A stretch of 64,000 nt of DNA from NCBI GenBank assembly GCA_029298735.1, contig JANSLP010000126.1, positions 1-64,000 on the forward strand, read 5' to 3'. Source of the stretch: Ophiostoma sp. CBS 140.51 (taxonomy: Eukaryota > Ascomycota > Sordariomycetes > Ophiostomatales > Ophiostomataceae). How positions within the stretch are numbered: position 1 is the first letter of the stretch; every line of letters starts with the position of its first letter. Below are positions 1 through 14,400 of this stretch, one piece after another. Made by a program: the position numbers and the translations under genes. The notes beneath the pieces are model-generated. The model saw only the letters and a list, made by a program, of their open reading frames with translations, did not search any database and had not been told where the DNA came from.

Positions 1-3000
1 GCTATTGTTTTTATGAAAATAAATGAAAGTTGGACTCCAAAAAGGAACTTTTTTTCTTAAAAAAAAAGAAAAAGAAGATTGAATTTGAGCATAATCCCAA
101 TACAATAGGAAAAGTAAACATCTTTCCAGAATAACTAAAATACTAGTACAATACCATAAAATGGCCATAAAAAAAAAATGAGAACACGAACAATGATGCA
201 CTCACTTGATCAACTTGTTCTGTCTGTATTATTTAAGTTTCTATATAATGAACGGAAAAGTAAAACAACAGGCTTTGTCTTTGTCCTCACTAGACATCGT
301 GTTACGTAACCATTCTGTGTGTTTTCTAATACCCTCAAGCTCAAGTTCCAATCTCGGAATTTTCGATACGTATCATAGATAGAAAGGGACCCCGAGTTGT
401 AACATATCTCCACAGGTTAGCTACCGGTGAAGTCTTTGTTTCGACTTGTTCTCAAAAACAAAAAGCTATTCACACATTTTGACTTTCTTTCAAGTCATGG
501 AAATGAGGTCTTCCAAATATATCAATACTCGCCATGCGGGAAGCTTTCTTCCTATCGTCGTGTCTTGGCACCCAAGATTACATGAGCTTCAGGGAGCACA
601 GTGTGAAGATACACAATCTAGTCGGTTACTGACGGCCTATCTTCTGTAAAACAGTCTCAGTTCACGAAACGATCTAGATTTTAAGATTTCTAGTGTCCTA
701 TTCCTGTAATCTGAGATCTCACGATGCATGTGAAAATAACGTGGTATTATTGTTGGCTCTAGATTCTAGATTGTGCCCAGATTGTGTCTGCAAACAATCC
801 GTAGATAATCGGCATCAGCGGAACAACAGCACCCTTTGATGCATTTTGCTATCTGGGGTAAAAAGGAGGGGGTCACTAATACGTTCCGGGCAGTTTAACG
901 TGCGGGATCAACCTAAACGCATGAATAGATAGCATAATCGGACGAGGCCAAATCATGGGGTAAATCGAGTCCCCCGAACTGAGATCTGTTGAAGATGTTT
1001 GACTTCACGAGCTTCAATTTTCTTTGCAAGATTGTGGATTTTTCTACATCAAAACCTTACATCGACTTCCATACTGAAAATCAACGATATCATGCAGTCT
1101 TTTCTACTTTGCCCCGCACCTTTATCTAACTCAGCGAACAGAGTGCCGGGTGGATGGCAGAGTGGCAGGTATTGTCGTCTCGCTACCAGAGTTTTTCTAC
1201 CTTTCCATCAACTCGATTACTCCTTGTAAAGTGCCAAGGCCTATTTTTTTTTAAACACAATTGTTTTCATTGGGCAAGCAGCTTGCAGACAAGAAACTTT
1301 TCCGGGGAGGGTTGCATCGCTCCAGAATGTTGTCACCGTCTGGTCGGAGGTGATATATCATGATCAGGAGAAGGTGCATGCTGTGTGCGTGGAAATTGAC
1401 ATGGTGGAAGCAGGAAACAAATGGTGGCTTTTGCATTGTTACACGGTGCACAGCATGCGGAAAGAAAATGCAGTGCGAGGTGTCGTCCGTCGTATTTTTT
1501 TCTGTGCCATGATGAGTGGCATCTTTTGCTTGATCTTTGTCTCATTTCTACATTCTCAACAGAAAGACAGGACGGCACGCAGCACAACCAGATGCGTCGA
1601 GACGAGGGCAGCACAGTCTATTTGAAACGATACATTTCCAAGTCCTACGGAGTACAGAGCCAATAAGAAGCAATCTATTCTCAAGGAATGGGTTTTAATT
1701 TTTCTTTTCCCTCTTCTTATCCTGTCCTCTCCTTTTGTTCTCTGTTTCTTTTTTCATCTTTGTTTTCAAATACTGTTCTGGAGGGTTTATTTGCCTTCCT
1801 AATCTGATCTGATTTTTTATTGCTCGATCCTCTCCCATTTTCTCTCCAGCTTTTTTTTCTTTCATATTTTTTCACAATTTTTCCCTTTCTCGCTGTTGTC
1901 CTCGTACTTTTTTTTAAACCTTTTCTGCAATTCCGACGCATTCCTCCATATCTTTCCAGCTCTTCAGATTCTCAGCTTCTCAGCTCCTAGGTCCCTTGCT
2001 CACGAGCAATGACCAGGATGCATCTTGGACGTTATTTGACCACCACAAGAGGACCCAAAAAAAGAAGCTAACATGGGGGAGCGTGGTGAATTTGGAGGCC
2101 CTGAGAACTCTAAGAAAAAACCGAGAGCTTTGAGCAAGAGTTGAAATCCTTCAGATGCGAGTAGAGGCTTGGCCGCTTGGCCCGGGGCAGCATAGCCGCC
2201 GCAGACGACGGAGGTGCGCCGAGGTGCGCCTCCCAGTGCTCGGACCGACAGGGATAGGAAAGAAAGGCTAAGAGTGACAGGAAAGTACAAACAGAGAAGT
2301 ACCGCCAAGACCGGCGATGATAGTGCTGTTTTTTTAACGCCAACGACGCCAACGCCGGCGTCTGTTTAAATGTCTAATTCGCAGACCTACGAGAAATAAC
2401 GCCAGACATGTGGAGGCAGGGCTGAGGACGAAGACAGAAAATTTGGAATAGGTGGTCTTATGTGGTCTTGGGTGGTGCAGACGATTGCACTAACACAATG
2501 TGTGCTGAACGAGGGGGAAGAAGGGAGACTAAACGGTGTGGTCTGGCTTCAACAGGGACGCCAATGCCAAGCTATTATTGCTTCTGGCGTTGACTTCATT
2601 TTGGTAATTTTCTGGCCTCTTCTCCTGTCTTGCCATGGCCGGCTTTCCACGAATGAACAAGCCGTGCTCAGTACTCGGTATATACGACGTATTACTTTGT
2701 AAAGAAACGAACATTGAACTTTTGCCCCGAGGTATGGAGGAGGGAGGTCAGGCCCGGTAATTACAACAAAAATAGTGAGAAATAGAGGCTTTTCGTATGT
2801 CGGATGCCGGGCCCCTCTCCAAGACTTCTCAAAGCATGTTTCGGCCGTCATTTCTGTGGGCTTTTCTTTTGCACTATTGGAAACTGTCCATTTTGCTCAA
2901 ACTGTATTCACCCTTTTCTTCCCAAGTACGAAGTAGTGAGATGATTCAGAATGAGGGAAACTGTTGGAAGAGATCGGAGAAGTTCTTGTCAGGGGGAAAT

Positions 3001-6000
3001 GGCAGGCAAACTGACAAGGATGAGCAAGGACGAGGATTCTTAAAAGTCAAACAAAGAAAACCGATCGCCGCACCCCTGTTCGGGCTTTTTTTTTTTGGTC
3101 TTGGGAGCAGGCCCCCTGCACCAGATGCTCTCCTCGCCGAACGCACATCGGAAAAGCACAGCTGGAAATAACAGACACTAGAGTAAAAAAAGCGAGACAG
3201 CTTGAGCTCTCCAAGTCCAGATCCTAAGCCCAGCCCCAAATTTCCTTGTTTTTGTATGACCCCTTCACCTTGTTAGCTTCGTTTTTTCTCTCTTCGTACC
3301 TTTTGTCCAAGCACGGAGCGACCATTGTCCCATGGACAACTTTTTTGCCTGCCCTTGTGCCTGCAGCCAAGGCTCGGATTGCTCCGTGTTTGGACTCGTA
3401 ACGTTAGCAACACCTTGGCTAGGCAGTCCTTTATCCTTGCTGGGCGTTGGACGGGCTTGTATTCTTGGTCTTGGAGGCCTTCATTGTGATGTGATGAGAA
3501 TCTGTCTGAAACTGCATGCAACCCTCCCATTCTTTTGTTGCTTTCTTTTCACATCAGCTTCCCCCAAAATGTCGGTCAACTCGTTAGATTTGTGCATGTT
3601 CTGGACGTCGTTTTCCATGCCCAGCATCACCCCCTCATTCAATTCGTTAAGAAGGGTTGATGTCCATGGGGGTCGTTATTTTGGTAAACATACGACGCAC
3701 AATCGACAATTAAAATAGGACTCAAAGAGAGTAGCATTTATCGAGTCTCCGCCTCCGCCTTTCTGATTGTCGCCTGCCCACATTTTTGTTTTGGTTTGGA
3801 AATATGACATGTCAGTTTGTTTTGTTTTTGTTGTTTTGATGATTCCCTTTTCTTTTTTCTGGCACCCCGGAGTTGACACGTTTTTCTTCTTCAGCGATAC
3901 CCGGCTCTCATACGGACATAAGTGGCAATGTAACCTACGTCGACACCGTTGCAAGGCCGCACACACCCTCCTTTCTCGGCATGTCACACCTTGAAAAGGA
4001 AAGTGACGCTGCACATCAAAGTATTTGTACATGCACAAGTAAAGCCACCATCGATTTCAGACGACCTTTTGTGCAATCTTCAATCTTCGTACAAAAGAAT
4101 GACACTCGATTACACCGCATGTTAGGCACACCGTATTTTGGAGAACGCGTAGTAATCACTTCAACGTCGTATATATTTGCCCTGTGTTCTGTGACCTGTT
4201 ATATAGAGAAAGAGAAAGGACGAGCATCGAGAGGCGCACAAGGATATCTATCGTCAACAATGGCTGTCTCGTATGGCCGTCTCGTATATCCTGTCAACTT
4301 CCTCTTTAGGCCGTGGGCCAGGCCACGCCGTGCACGACCTGTCTCAGCTCTCCATCGCTGTGCGACCTCACCGACGCATGTGCCTACATCTACGTCCAAC
4401 GTCTAAATATATCAACCTGTGCTTGCACTTGGTTGATAAAAGATAACCAAAGATGCACTGTGGATATGGCATGGTGATCGACTGCCAACAGACGCGCTGT
4501 CATATCCCTCTCGCTCCGCCTTTTTCGTGTTATCCTCACATTTTTCTTTTTCTTTCTTTTTGTCCGCTGCATCTCATATCAAGATGTGATCTGTCATCTT
4601 GGTGGTGCATATCTCAGTGATACACAGAGGATCGTCTTTGTTTTCTTTTCCCTGTCCTACTTCGACCGTAGCCTGGTGCGCATCCCGTCCCTTTCTCAGG
4701 ATCGTTACTTTTCTCTCGATCCTCTTCCGCCCGCCGCTGCCGCCCTTTCCCACCCTGTGCTTATTCCTTCCCGCTGCAGTGTGGCGGGCATTCTTGCAAC
4801 CTGATTCATTAAAAAGTAGGAGGCACATAAAAAAACACAAGGATGTGTCGGAAGCTTGAGATGGAGACTGGGCGAGAGACGGTGAAAAGCCGAAGCTCAA
4901 AATCCTCCCGCGGATGCAGAAAGATGCTCGATGTCATGAATTGGAAGTCATGATCTCCTTCCGCGGTAAGGCGCCAGCCAGGACTTATTCCGATAGGCAG
5001 TCTCTTACACAATCAAAACAAACTTGTCGACATACTCTTTTGGTAGGTAATATTTTGCGGACTGTGCGTATCGCGTAGACGTCTTGATCTTGAGCACGGA
5101 TCATGCATACCGTTAGTATTGTTTTGCTTGTGTCATGACAGTTACTACTCAGTGCTTGTACCTTTCCTTTTCGGCTCGGACCAGTTTGCATGAGCGTGAA
5201 GCCAAATCTACTTTGGACGTTTTCCCGTCTTTCGAGGACAAGGAGGAGCCCCGTCTGCATCCCTCAGCACGTTCGTCAACGAGGAAAAAATCAAACCGAT
5301 CAGAAAGACGAAAAGGCAAAGGCTAACGGATAAGGACAGGCCTTTCCCGTAAATTAGTACACGCGGGTGGTCCGTGGGAGTGAGGGGGTGGTAGGAATGA
5401 GGAGAAAGAGGAGCCAGGCACAGGAAATAAACTCAAAAAAAAAAAAAAAACTCGACACGAATAACTAAGAAGAGAGGCAAGACAAAATAAAGAGAGACGA
5501 TAGACACGAAACTGAATAAAGACCAGCTCGGACCCGGGCCAACTGTTGACACGCTGTGACGGGCATGTCCCTGCGTGTGTCACTTTTCTCGTCGTGAATA
5601 ATTGTGGCATCTCCTCATCGTACTCAGTAGTGTATTGATGTGCGGTCGCTAGTTTGTGAGCGGTAGGCGAGCATCGCCGCCGTTGTTTTCGGACTGTCCG
5701 ACAGATACGAGTGAGATGGTGATGACCGTATGCAAGCCGCAAGAGTGCTGATTTGTCCGAGTTTTTTCTTCCTTTTTTTCTTGTCGTCGGGGGGCTTCCC
5801 GATTGTAGTAATGGATTCGTACCTTATCTCGCCATATCATGTCGTATCGACTCTTGCGCTACTCTTGCACTCTTTGGGGAAAACGAGCCGTGCTATGGAT
5901 GGTGACAGAGGAAAAGAGGGAACGTCCTGGGCGTTGGTGTTCTGGACTCTTGACTCTGGCCTTGCCCCGATTGTACTCCGTGACTTACTAGATGGATGCA

Positions 6001-9000
6001 GGCCAGTGATTTTTTTGGGCGAAAATTGGGGCTCGCCGTCGTTTTCCCCTTCCGTGGCCAGAAGTTGGCAAAAAACCAAACGATGCAACGGTCTTTTGCA
6101 TTCTCTGTTTTTACCTTGCTCTTGGGAACTCTGGCTGTCTTTTTTGGTTCTCACCCAAATACGACGCCAGTTGAAGAAGTCGGGGACCCCTGATCCTGTT
6201 GGTCTTCACCACAACACGGATACGAAACGGGGCATTTTCTCTTTTTGCGGTTGCAAACCCTCTATTTTGATGCATCGGATTGCAAATTGCTCGCACAAAC
6301 AAGCATTTGTTGTAGGTTTATCCATTTACACTTGGCTGTATTTCGTAGGTTGTGCCGTTTTGGCCAGGCCGTGCCGGAATGGCCCCTTTTTTGGTTGATC
6401 GGCAGCCGCCCGACAGCCGTCCGACCCAGTCTTTTGGAGCGGGGGACATAGTATGTAATTTACTGCATTGCGAAAAAGAAACCAAGCTACTGCAAGTATC
6501 TTCAGATGCAAGTACCGTGCTGCCGTGGAAGAAAAAATGGGAAAAAGGGTCAAATGGAAAAAGAAAGAAAACGAAGAACGATGAAGAATAACGGCCAAAG
6601 GGACGGGACGAGCAGAGAGATTTTAGACTCACTTTGACGACACCCTTTCATAGCCTATGTACTTTCTTCTTCGTCTTTTGACGCAATTCTTTCGTAACAC
6701 CGGTCGACTCAGTGGAAAAATCTTGACACCTTCGACTCAGTGACAAGGCAGGAGCACAACGGCACAAGCAGTTGAGGGCGCAGTAGTGGAGGCCCAAACT
6801 GCCCGCACAGACCGCCCGTTGTGCTGTCACCTGCAGGCCCCAAGGCAAGAAAACTAGGAAAGGGTTTGCAGAAATGAAAAGGAAGGAAAGGAAACTGTCG
6901 GAAACCAAACCTCGAGCGATCCAAAACAGTCAAAGGCTAGCCATGTCAGGGGACACAAAAGTCGGATGTCTGTTGCCTCCTTGGTTGATTGGTTCTGAGG
7001 ACAGCCCCGAGCCAGGACAAGTCCTCCAAATCACAAGGCCACTGGGACAAGAAATCCAGAATCGAACAAAAGAAGCAAGGCCAAAAAGAAAGAGGGCTAA
7101 CAGCAGGGAATCGAATCCTTCCAACTTTCTTTGCTTTCTTTTCTTTTTCTGTCCCCGTTCGCTGTCCTCGTTGCAACGCTACCAACAGTAGTCAGCACGG
7201 TCTTATCCCCTTTGGTTTTGATATTTGATATTGGGGATTTTTGGCAAACACCCAACTGTTGGCAATCGGTTCTCGGGTCTCGGTTTGGCCCATGGTCAGT
7301 GCTGTTCTGTTGCAACAGAGGACCGCTCCGCAAGTGTGGATCGGGGCTAGGGGAAGACGTTCTGTCCTGTGGCTGGGGGTGAGACGATCATGATCTTCTT
7401 CAAAGAAGGTAAGGAGGCTTGAGAAGGAGTCGCCGTGAGGGTGATCGCCAAATGGTCTGTTCTCTTCTCTCGTAACAAGACAGAGATGCCAAGAGCACAT
7501 ACCAAGTCAGCAACTTTGTACATCATACTCAGTTAGCTGGAAGAGCATTTTCCCTGATAATCCATCACGGAAGGCACGGGGAGGCTGCTTGTGTCATGCT
7601 GCAAGGTAGTTAGAGCCCCTGACCTGGTTAGATCACAGACCAAAAGTGCAATTATTGCAATGCGCCGGTAGTAAAGAAGTGTGTCTTATTACACCGTATT
7701 ACTACGTTCTAGGCAGGTTGCCCTTCCAGGCCAGTAGGCAAAGTGCTCGCAGTTTGTGATTCCCATTCTATTCCCCTTGCGCTATCATTTTCTCCTCGGA
7801 GAAAAGAAAACCAGGAAAAACGTGGAAAGCTCTAGGTTTGTTTCTGCGCGTGGGTGAATAAGTGGAAAAATGTCGTACAGATTGGGAGGGATGGGAGAAG
7901 AGACACAATCGTGGTAACTGCGTAGAGCCCAGGGAAGCCAGCCCACGGCGGCCTGGCCACTGGCTCCAATTGAGTTTGAGTGAGTCTGTCCTGTGGTTAT
8001 ATGTTGATGTTCTGTTTTTTTCATTCTCATCCATCGGCACCCCACCCCTTTTTGGAAACCGGTTTGACGATGGTGTTCTTTGTTAGTCATATCTGCAATT
8101 TCGCAAGTCAGTGCGCAAAAGGAAAAGAACAGAACGAGGAACAACAGCATGTCAAGGCTTTGCTCCACTGTTGTTGTGTTCAGCTTCACTAGCACTGCTT
8201 GGTCGAGTCCCGGGCCGGGAGCAAGGGAGGGAATAAAATGGAAAAGAAACAAAGGAGGAATGGGATGTGGGCTGCACGAATATGTACCAGTATGTTCCTA
8301 TCACACCTATCACACCGAGGGGGTACCGGGGTGCATGTCGGTGAATCGGTGCTCTGTGCTCGCTGTGTTCGGTGCTCGCAGCTGGTGTCTGCCGTGATGA
8401 AAACGGGTTGAGCCCCGTATCTTTTCAAGGATCTGGACACTATTGAACGTAGTGCTCCGCAGTCGTAACGATCATCGGTGGGGAGCTTAGGATGATGCGA
8501 ATGCCGTGGATCGGCTCGGTGGGCAGGGTATCGTTGCTCAAAGCCCATCATACTTGCTTAGGGTAATGCCCCGGACGTCGTATCAGTACCCATATGCCTG
8601 TTTGAATGTTCGACTTGTGACTTTTTCCTGTTAAAGAAGCCGACTCTTTGTGAGGGAGAAGCTTTGAGCTGGGCCTTGGAAAGATACAAATCGACCGTGA
8701 GCACTCTTGCTGTGCGCAAACAGTGTCAAACTGTTCTCTTGCCCATTGTTATTCTCTTCCCTTTCCTTCCTTTCTCCTCTGCGAGTACAATCTTGCCCCA
8801 TAATAACAGAAAAAAGGGACTGGCCACTAGGATCTTCGACGACTGAGACATGCACCTAGGCGTTCGATAACGGAGAAAAAAGGACGCTTTGCACGCTGTG
8901 CTCCGCACGAGGAGACGAGACGATATGGCAATTTCGTGTCCTGTCGATACCTGTCCACGAGTTCTCCACCTGCGTGGCTCTGGGGCCCTTTTTGTTTCTG

Positions 9001-9097
9001 GCCCCCCGTTGAAACAGATGCAAGACTAACAGCTGTTTTCTTGGGCTACTGCCAAACTAACGATCATTGCCCCTGTCTCTGCCCAGGCCACGGCACA

Positions 9098-9165
9098 GAA
9101 AAATAAGAAATAAATAAAAAGAAGAAAAGAAAAAAAAGAGAAAAAAAAAAAGAAAAAGAGAAAAA
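9098..9165. repeat. A/G low-complexity tract
   Basis: Almost every base in this stretch is A or G on the + strand, in irregular AAAAG/AAAGA units. It is simple-sequence DNA with no fixed unit and no sign of a gene. Confidence 0.8.
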
Positions 9166-9844
9166 CGCCTGTTCTGACCGTTGGCTTTCCGTCCATTCAA
9201 CAAGAAAAATATTTTGGCAGTCCCCCGGCCAGACCATGGCTGATCCGAGTTTAGCTTCCTCAACGGTGTGGAGAACCTCCTGCGACCTCTCCAGCAAGCC
9301 CCGACGAAGGTTTGATACGACGTGAGATGCCTCTGCTGCATCGAAGCCAGCTAATCCGATCAGAGCGAGCGTTCACGAATTCCATCCGCCATGCCCCGCA
9401 ATGGCTGTGCTGGCATGGCTTTGTTCCTTGCCGTCGGATGCCCTTGTCTTGGTTTTCCGCGGGGGTAAGGTCATATGTGTTTGAAAGAAACACACAAGGG
9501 GCTAGACTCGCATGACGAGGGTGTGAAGGTTGACAAGTTTGCGAACATTCTGGTGCACGAGGAGAGCATCCCTGCCACAACACGCCGGGGAAAACCTCAC
9601 CACGCTGGGCTAGAGCCAGGATGGAACAGCCGCGATGTCGGCGGCCAGCGCCTCTTAAATTTCGGGTTTCTGATTTCTGTCGTCTTCAGCCACCATTCCT
9701 GTCCAGGAGCAGACCAGTCGTTCTTTTGGACCACATGGCTTTGGTCTTCCGGCCCGTTCAGCTGGGCTGATACGACAGACAGGGCGGTCTCGACACCTAT
9801 GGTATTTGGCTTGGCCAACCGATAGGCGTGGACTTGTATTTGTG

Positions 9845-9883
9845 GTGTGTGTGTGTGTGTGTGTGTGTGCGTGTGCGTGTGTC
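9845..9883. repeat. (GT)n microsatellite
   Basis: A run of GT dinucleotides interrupted only by two GC steps near its right end. It lies in spacer DNA far from any supported gene and is likely to vary in length between strains. Confidence 0.95.
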
Positions 9884-11040
9884 GTTCTGGGGTTTGGCTT
9901 TCGCTTCTTTTGCTTGGCCTGGCCTAGCCACCAGCCAAGCCGCCGTAGCAGTCTCTTTCTCTTTTTTCGAATCTAAGGCCTCTTGACAACCGCATGCGCT
10001 AACAGCGGGCGTGTTCTGTGTGTAACATTGTGGCCCGTTCTTCTCTGTGTTGATTCCTGACAGTTGATGCTGAGCTTTCCCCCGTTGGGCCTGGCGTACT
10101 CAACATGCCTTTTTTCCCCGTCTTCTGGAGTGATATCTTCCTTATTTCTCTCGACCTGCCGTCCTTTGCAAGAGCAAGTAAGATACCTGCATCCGCAAGG
10201 AGCGGCCGCAGACGAACGACGTACATATCCTGCAATATGCAAAGGACGGGACACACGCACGCCTTTAGCGCTTGGACGGTCAGGTCAGGCCCATGGCAAA
10301 GCACGATTGACACTCTGGCAGTGGCTAGCGTATTGTTGATTTTGGGAGGAGGCAAAGCGGCTTGGGGAACGACCGGTAATAGGCGACGCGCAGACGGAAA
10401 ACGGGTGGGGAGATAAAGGTGCATGGTGTGCCAGGAGAGCAGAGAAAGACGACGCGAGAGGATGTCGAGGAGGTGTTTGACGACTTGATTGACGAGGTGA
10501 TAGACGATTTGATAGCCAGTAGAAGTGCGATTTTGTGCCCTGGGTGTGCAGTATGTGCCATTTTGTCCCATAAAGTGAGGTCATACAAAGTGGGAAAACA
10601 ATGAGAGTATCAACGGTGAGAATAACACTTTGACATGGGCGGCCATGATATGGCAGTTCGAGGAACGAGGCACAGGCGCAGAGACAATACGACGTGGGAA
10701 TGGAGAGAGAGTGCGACGGAGAAACGGGCAGATGTACAGGGATGGAGAGAAATACTACAAAGTAAAGACTGGAAGGGGATGGACAGAGAGAAAAAGGCAA
10801 AACGACAAAACGGGCAGGAAGCACAAAACTCGACTACCCGGCTGTGGTGCGAGAAGAAACACGAACGCTCTTTCCCGATCATCGCAATAATACAGATAAA
10901 TGATCAAAACGGAAAGAGCGAAGAAGCTGTATGGGGCAATAAAACAAAAACGAAAGAAACAGACAGGAGGTACTTCTTGGGGAAGGAGCAAGTCACAGCC
11001 GGCGGCTTCTCCACACACCTCGCATCCTGGCCGCCATTGT

Positions 11041-11478
11041 GAGCCGGACCAGCTCATCCACTCCCCCATTTGCTCTATTCCCTATTATTCAAATAAGATC
11101 TGGATCCTACCTCACTTACTCTTGCCCTTTCCTTTTTCTCATCCATCTCCGTCTGTCCTGCTCCCATTTTCTGGCCATTTATTTATTTATTTCTCGTTTG
11201 TTTGCGTGTGGGCTTCCCCTTCATTGGTCATTCGCTGGGTGCCTATCAGTCGTTACTTCTGTTCTGGAGCGCCTTCCTGTTCTACTTTTATTATTTTTTT
11301 ACGATTCTATTATTCTGCCATTTACTCCCCACCGTCTCTCCGCTCTATCCCTCATATTTTCGTCTCCTTCGCTCTTTCCCTCCTCTTTTCTCTCACTTTT
11401 TATTTCACCCTCTTTCCCTTCTCCCTCCTTCTTCCCCCTCGCGCTGTCCTCTTTCCCACATCCTCTCCGCTACAGAAG
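11041..11478 (+). promoter_or_regulatory. Pyrimidine-rich leader of the otubain gene
   Basis: The + strand is dominated by C and T runs right up to the ATG at 11479, with only scattered purines. Such CT-rich blocks are common at filamentous-fungal promoters and 5' untranslated regions. The reading frame of the gene is open through this block and could be extended upstream, but the translated product would be Phe/Ser/Leu-rich like its pyrimidine composition, so I treat it as leader. The exact transcription start cannot be read from sequence. Confidence 0.55.
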
Positions 11479-14400
11479 ATGTTCCTTCCCTCACAGGCAC
11501 CGGTCTCCGTTTTGGATGCGCCGTGTCAGATCACTGTCGAGTTTACAGACTACGCCAGCTACCAGCACCACCAACTACGGCAACAGCAGTACCGAGAGGA
11601 ACTCGAACGACAGCAAATACAGCAAGAGCAACACCAGAGGCACCAACAGCAGCAGGAACAGTACCGCGATCATTTACTGCAACAGCAGCAGCAGCAGCAA
11701 CAACAGCAACAACAGCAGCAGCATTTTCAACAATCATACCCCCCGCAGCCACCCCCTTACCCTCCGCAGTTCCAACAGCTACCACAACAGCTCCCGCCCG
11801 ATCAGCGATTATTAGTATACCAACAACAGCAGCAGCAGCAACAGCAGCAGCAACTATCCGTGATTGGTGTCGATGCTCGAGGCAACACTCCTGCCGACTA
11901 TGGAAGGAATGAAGGAACACCTGGAGCTTTAAATGATATTATCAGCTCCAGTAGCAGCAGCGACACGGCCGCTCTTTCCGTCTCTCCTATTCCTACCGTC
12001 CCGGGCGGCCCAACGTACGGTGTTAGCGGCGCCGGAACAGTCTTTGTCCACCACGGACCGCTTGGAAATGCTCAGCCAACGGCAAGTGCGACTGTAGGAC
12101 AGTCCCCTTATACCAGCAATATCAACAGCAACCAAAACGAAAATATCCCGATAAAGCAGGAGGAGCACCAGCGACAAAACATCTCACAAGGGCTTCGATG
12201 CTTTTCTGCGGCAGGAGCTCCTCCTGTTGTACCTTCTCCTTCTCCCTCTCCCTCTAATATCACAGCGCGCCCCCCTGTGGCCCCGCCGCCAAAATTAGCG
12301 TCCACGCCATCAGCGCCTTTGATAGCAGCAACAGCACCCATCCCCATCGTAGCGCCCGCCGCTGTCGCCGCTACCACCTACCCTGCTAGCACTGCTGGCA
12401 GTCAGCGCAATAACTCGGGCGCCCCCACTTTTTTCCCGCCCGCTCTTCCCCCTCCTTCAGCCAACAACAGCGCTCCTGCCGCCGTTGGCACTACTGGTGC
12501 CACATCCACCACTAGTACTGCTGGCCCCTCTACTGCCCTTTCGTCATCACCAGTTGCTCGACAGCTTCACCTTCGCCGACAGCATCATCCCAACAACAAC
12601 CACAACCACAACCACCTCGTTCCTCACCACGGACACCACACCGCCCATCATCACAATCACCACCAGCACCTGCAGCAGCAGATCCAGCGTCGTCGATTCT
12701 TCAAAGCCCAGTCGATCCCGGGCCATCCCACCACCGCTGCCTGCGTGAGCAGCTCGAACAGCTCCGGCCATTCTCTTCATCCTCACCATACACTTCAGCA
12801 ACAGCAGCAGCTGCTGGGGCGAGCCGGATATTCGTCACACCCGCTTGCCACAATGGCCGAAAACCCACTGGCAACGGCCTCCGGCGACCAGGCCGCTATT
12901 GACGCCGAGATTGCTGCACAGGAGGCTGCTGCCCGAGACTACCGGCCGGATGTGAATGTGAGCTTGCTCTTCCTTGTCTCTTTGGGAACACATGTTCACT
13001 TCAATCTTTCCTGATATTTTTGCTAACTATCGTGCCAGGGCCCCGGTATCAATGAACTCCGCTCGACAGAAGAGATCAAGGACCAATATGCCAGTGCCGA
13101 CCATATTTTCGTTCAAAAGACTGTGGTATGTTGACGACACTGAATGCGTATACTCCACATCTGGCTGGACCGCAATGTCGATTTCTGGAGAGAGATGAAA
13201 ACATTCAATGTGAAACGGGGCTTCATCTAACGTCTAATCTTTGCAGAACTTGCCCCGAGCATACCCTCTCTACCGCGCTGTTCGCGGCGACGGCAATTGT
13301 GGATGGCGAGGTAAGACACTTTATTCTTCATATTCCCACTCATCCCCTGCGACTGTTTGTTTTCTGCTCTTTGCTTTTCTCTGTGGCTACTTTCTTGTCG
13401 TCCGCTGTCCTGCCGCATGCCGTGGCCGAATGCTTTCGCATCTTCTCACGCAATTCTGCCTGCTGCTTTTGCGTTCTGTTCCCATTTCTGCTTTCCCGTC
13501 CATGCATGACCCCGCAACCCAGCTGCCACCTGCCACCCTCTCTCATTGTTGGTTGTCTAGACTGCAGCATGTGGGCCACCATTTGTCCGTTCTGGCTTCC
13601 AGCTCTCTTCCTCCTCTTTCCCTCCGTCTGGGTGCCTACATGCACGTTTCTGCAGGTGTCGACACCACCTAACGACCATTGCGTGTGCCAATTGCCAAAA
13701 CAGAGGATACCAATTGAGCTGAGTGCGAGCCGCTTGGGGGCCAAACACCAAGGGCGCTTGATCCTTTTCATTCCCCTTTACGCTTTCTCATTTTCTACGT
13801 GCTCAAGTTGAGTGCGTAGCATTCGGCAGGAGCGGCAAAAATGACAGCAGACGAGCACAATATCAGCAAGTGTGAGAGGCCGCGAAGAAGAGGAACATGA
13901 TGGGCAAGGCCTTTTTCAACTTCGTTAATGTCCTTGGCTCTTGGGCTCTTGGCATAGCAGACACTATCGCAGGGTTGCCTTTTATTTCGTTTTGGAATAG
14001 AGCACTAACTCAGCTATGCAGCCATTGGGTTCTGCTATTTTGAGGCCTTAATCTACAACGACAATGTCCAACTCATCAGCGACGAGAAGAAGCGCCTGCT
14101 CGAACTCAACGACTACATCCGTGATGTTGGGGGCTACGACCCCTATGTCTACGAGGACATGGTTGAAGAGACGGATCTTCTATTCGATGCCATCCTCAAG
14201 GCGCTTCCCGACACCGAACAGGCGATACGAGCCGTGACTGAAGCATTCAACGACGACAGCGCCGGCAACGCAATTATCTACCACCTTCGCCTTTTGACGG
14301 CTTCCTACCTCAAGGGCAACGTCGGTGTATACGAAGGGTTCATCGTCCACGATGGCGGCGTTATTGGTTACTGCCAGGAGTGGATTGAGCGTCCCAACTG

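Larger units (their letters stand above)
1..11040. other. Gene-poor stretch without a supported gene
   Basis: I read both strands and found only reading frames that look accidental: skewed toward Phe/Leu/Ser on T-rich strands or Lys/Arg on A-rich strands, with no recognisable domain and no consistent exon/intron chain. The longest ATG-started frame is 222 codons (5730-6398, +); its composition resembles translated spacer. Low-complexity items present are an A-run near 5435-5450, an A/G tract at 9098-9165 and a GT microsatellite at 9845-9883. Parts may be transcribed as untranslated leader or non-coding RNA, but nothing here proves it. Confidence 0.6.

Noticed and set aside
1150..1200. TGGCAGAGTGG resembling a Pol III A box
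   Set aside because: No B box or tRNA fold downstream.
3873..4406. 177-codon + frame preceded by a TTCTTCAG acceptor-like sequence
   Set aside because: No start codon, no upstream exon and no recognisable domain.
5730..6398. 222-codon ATG-started frame on the + strand
   Set aside because: No recognisable domain, composition like translated T-rich spacer, and no supporting splice or promoter pattern beyond chance.
7528..7600. TTAGCTGGAAGAGCA resembling a tRNA D arm
   Set aside because: The D loop would be too short and no T arm follows.
10285..11069. Minus-strand frames rich in Ser/Leu/Cys opposite A/G-rich DNA
   Set aside because: Base skew of the otubain upstream region explains the openness.
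10900..11478. Upstream extension of the otubain frame by 193 codons
   Set aside because: Translated pyrimidine-rich leader; the ATG at 11479 is the first where the sequence changes to coding composition.
13128..13811. 227-codon frame across otubain introns
   Set aside because: It overlaps exons 2 and 3 in another frame and lies mostly inside the long intron.
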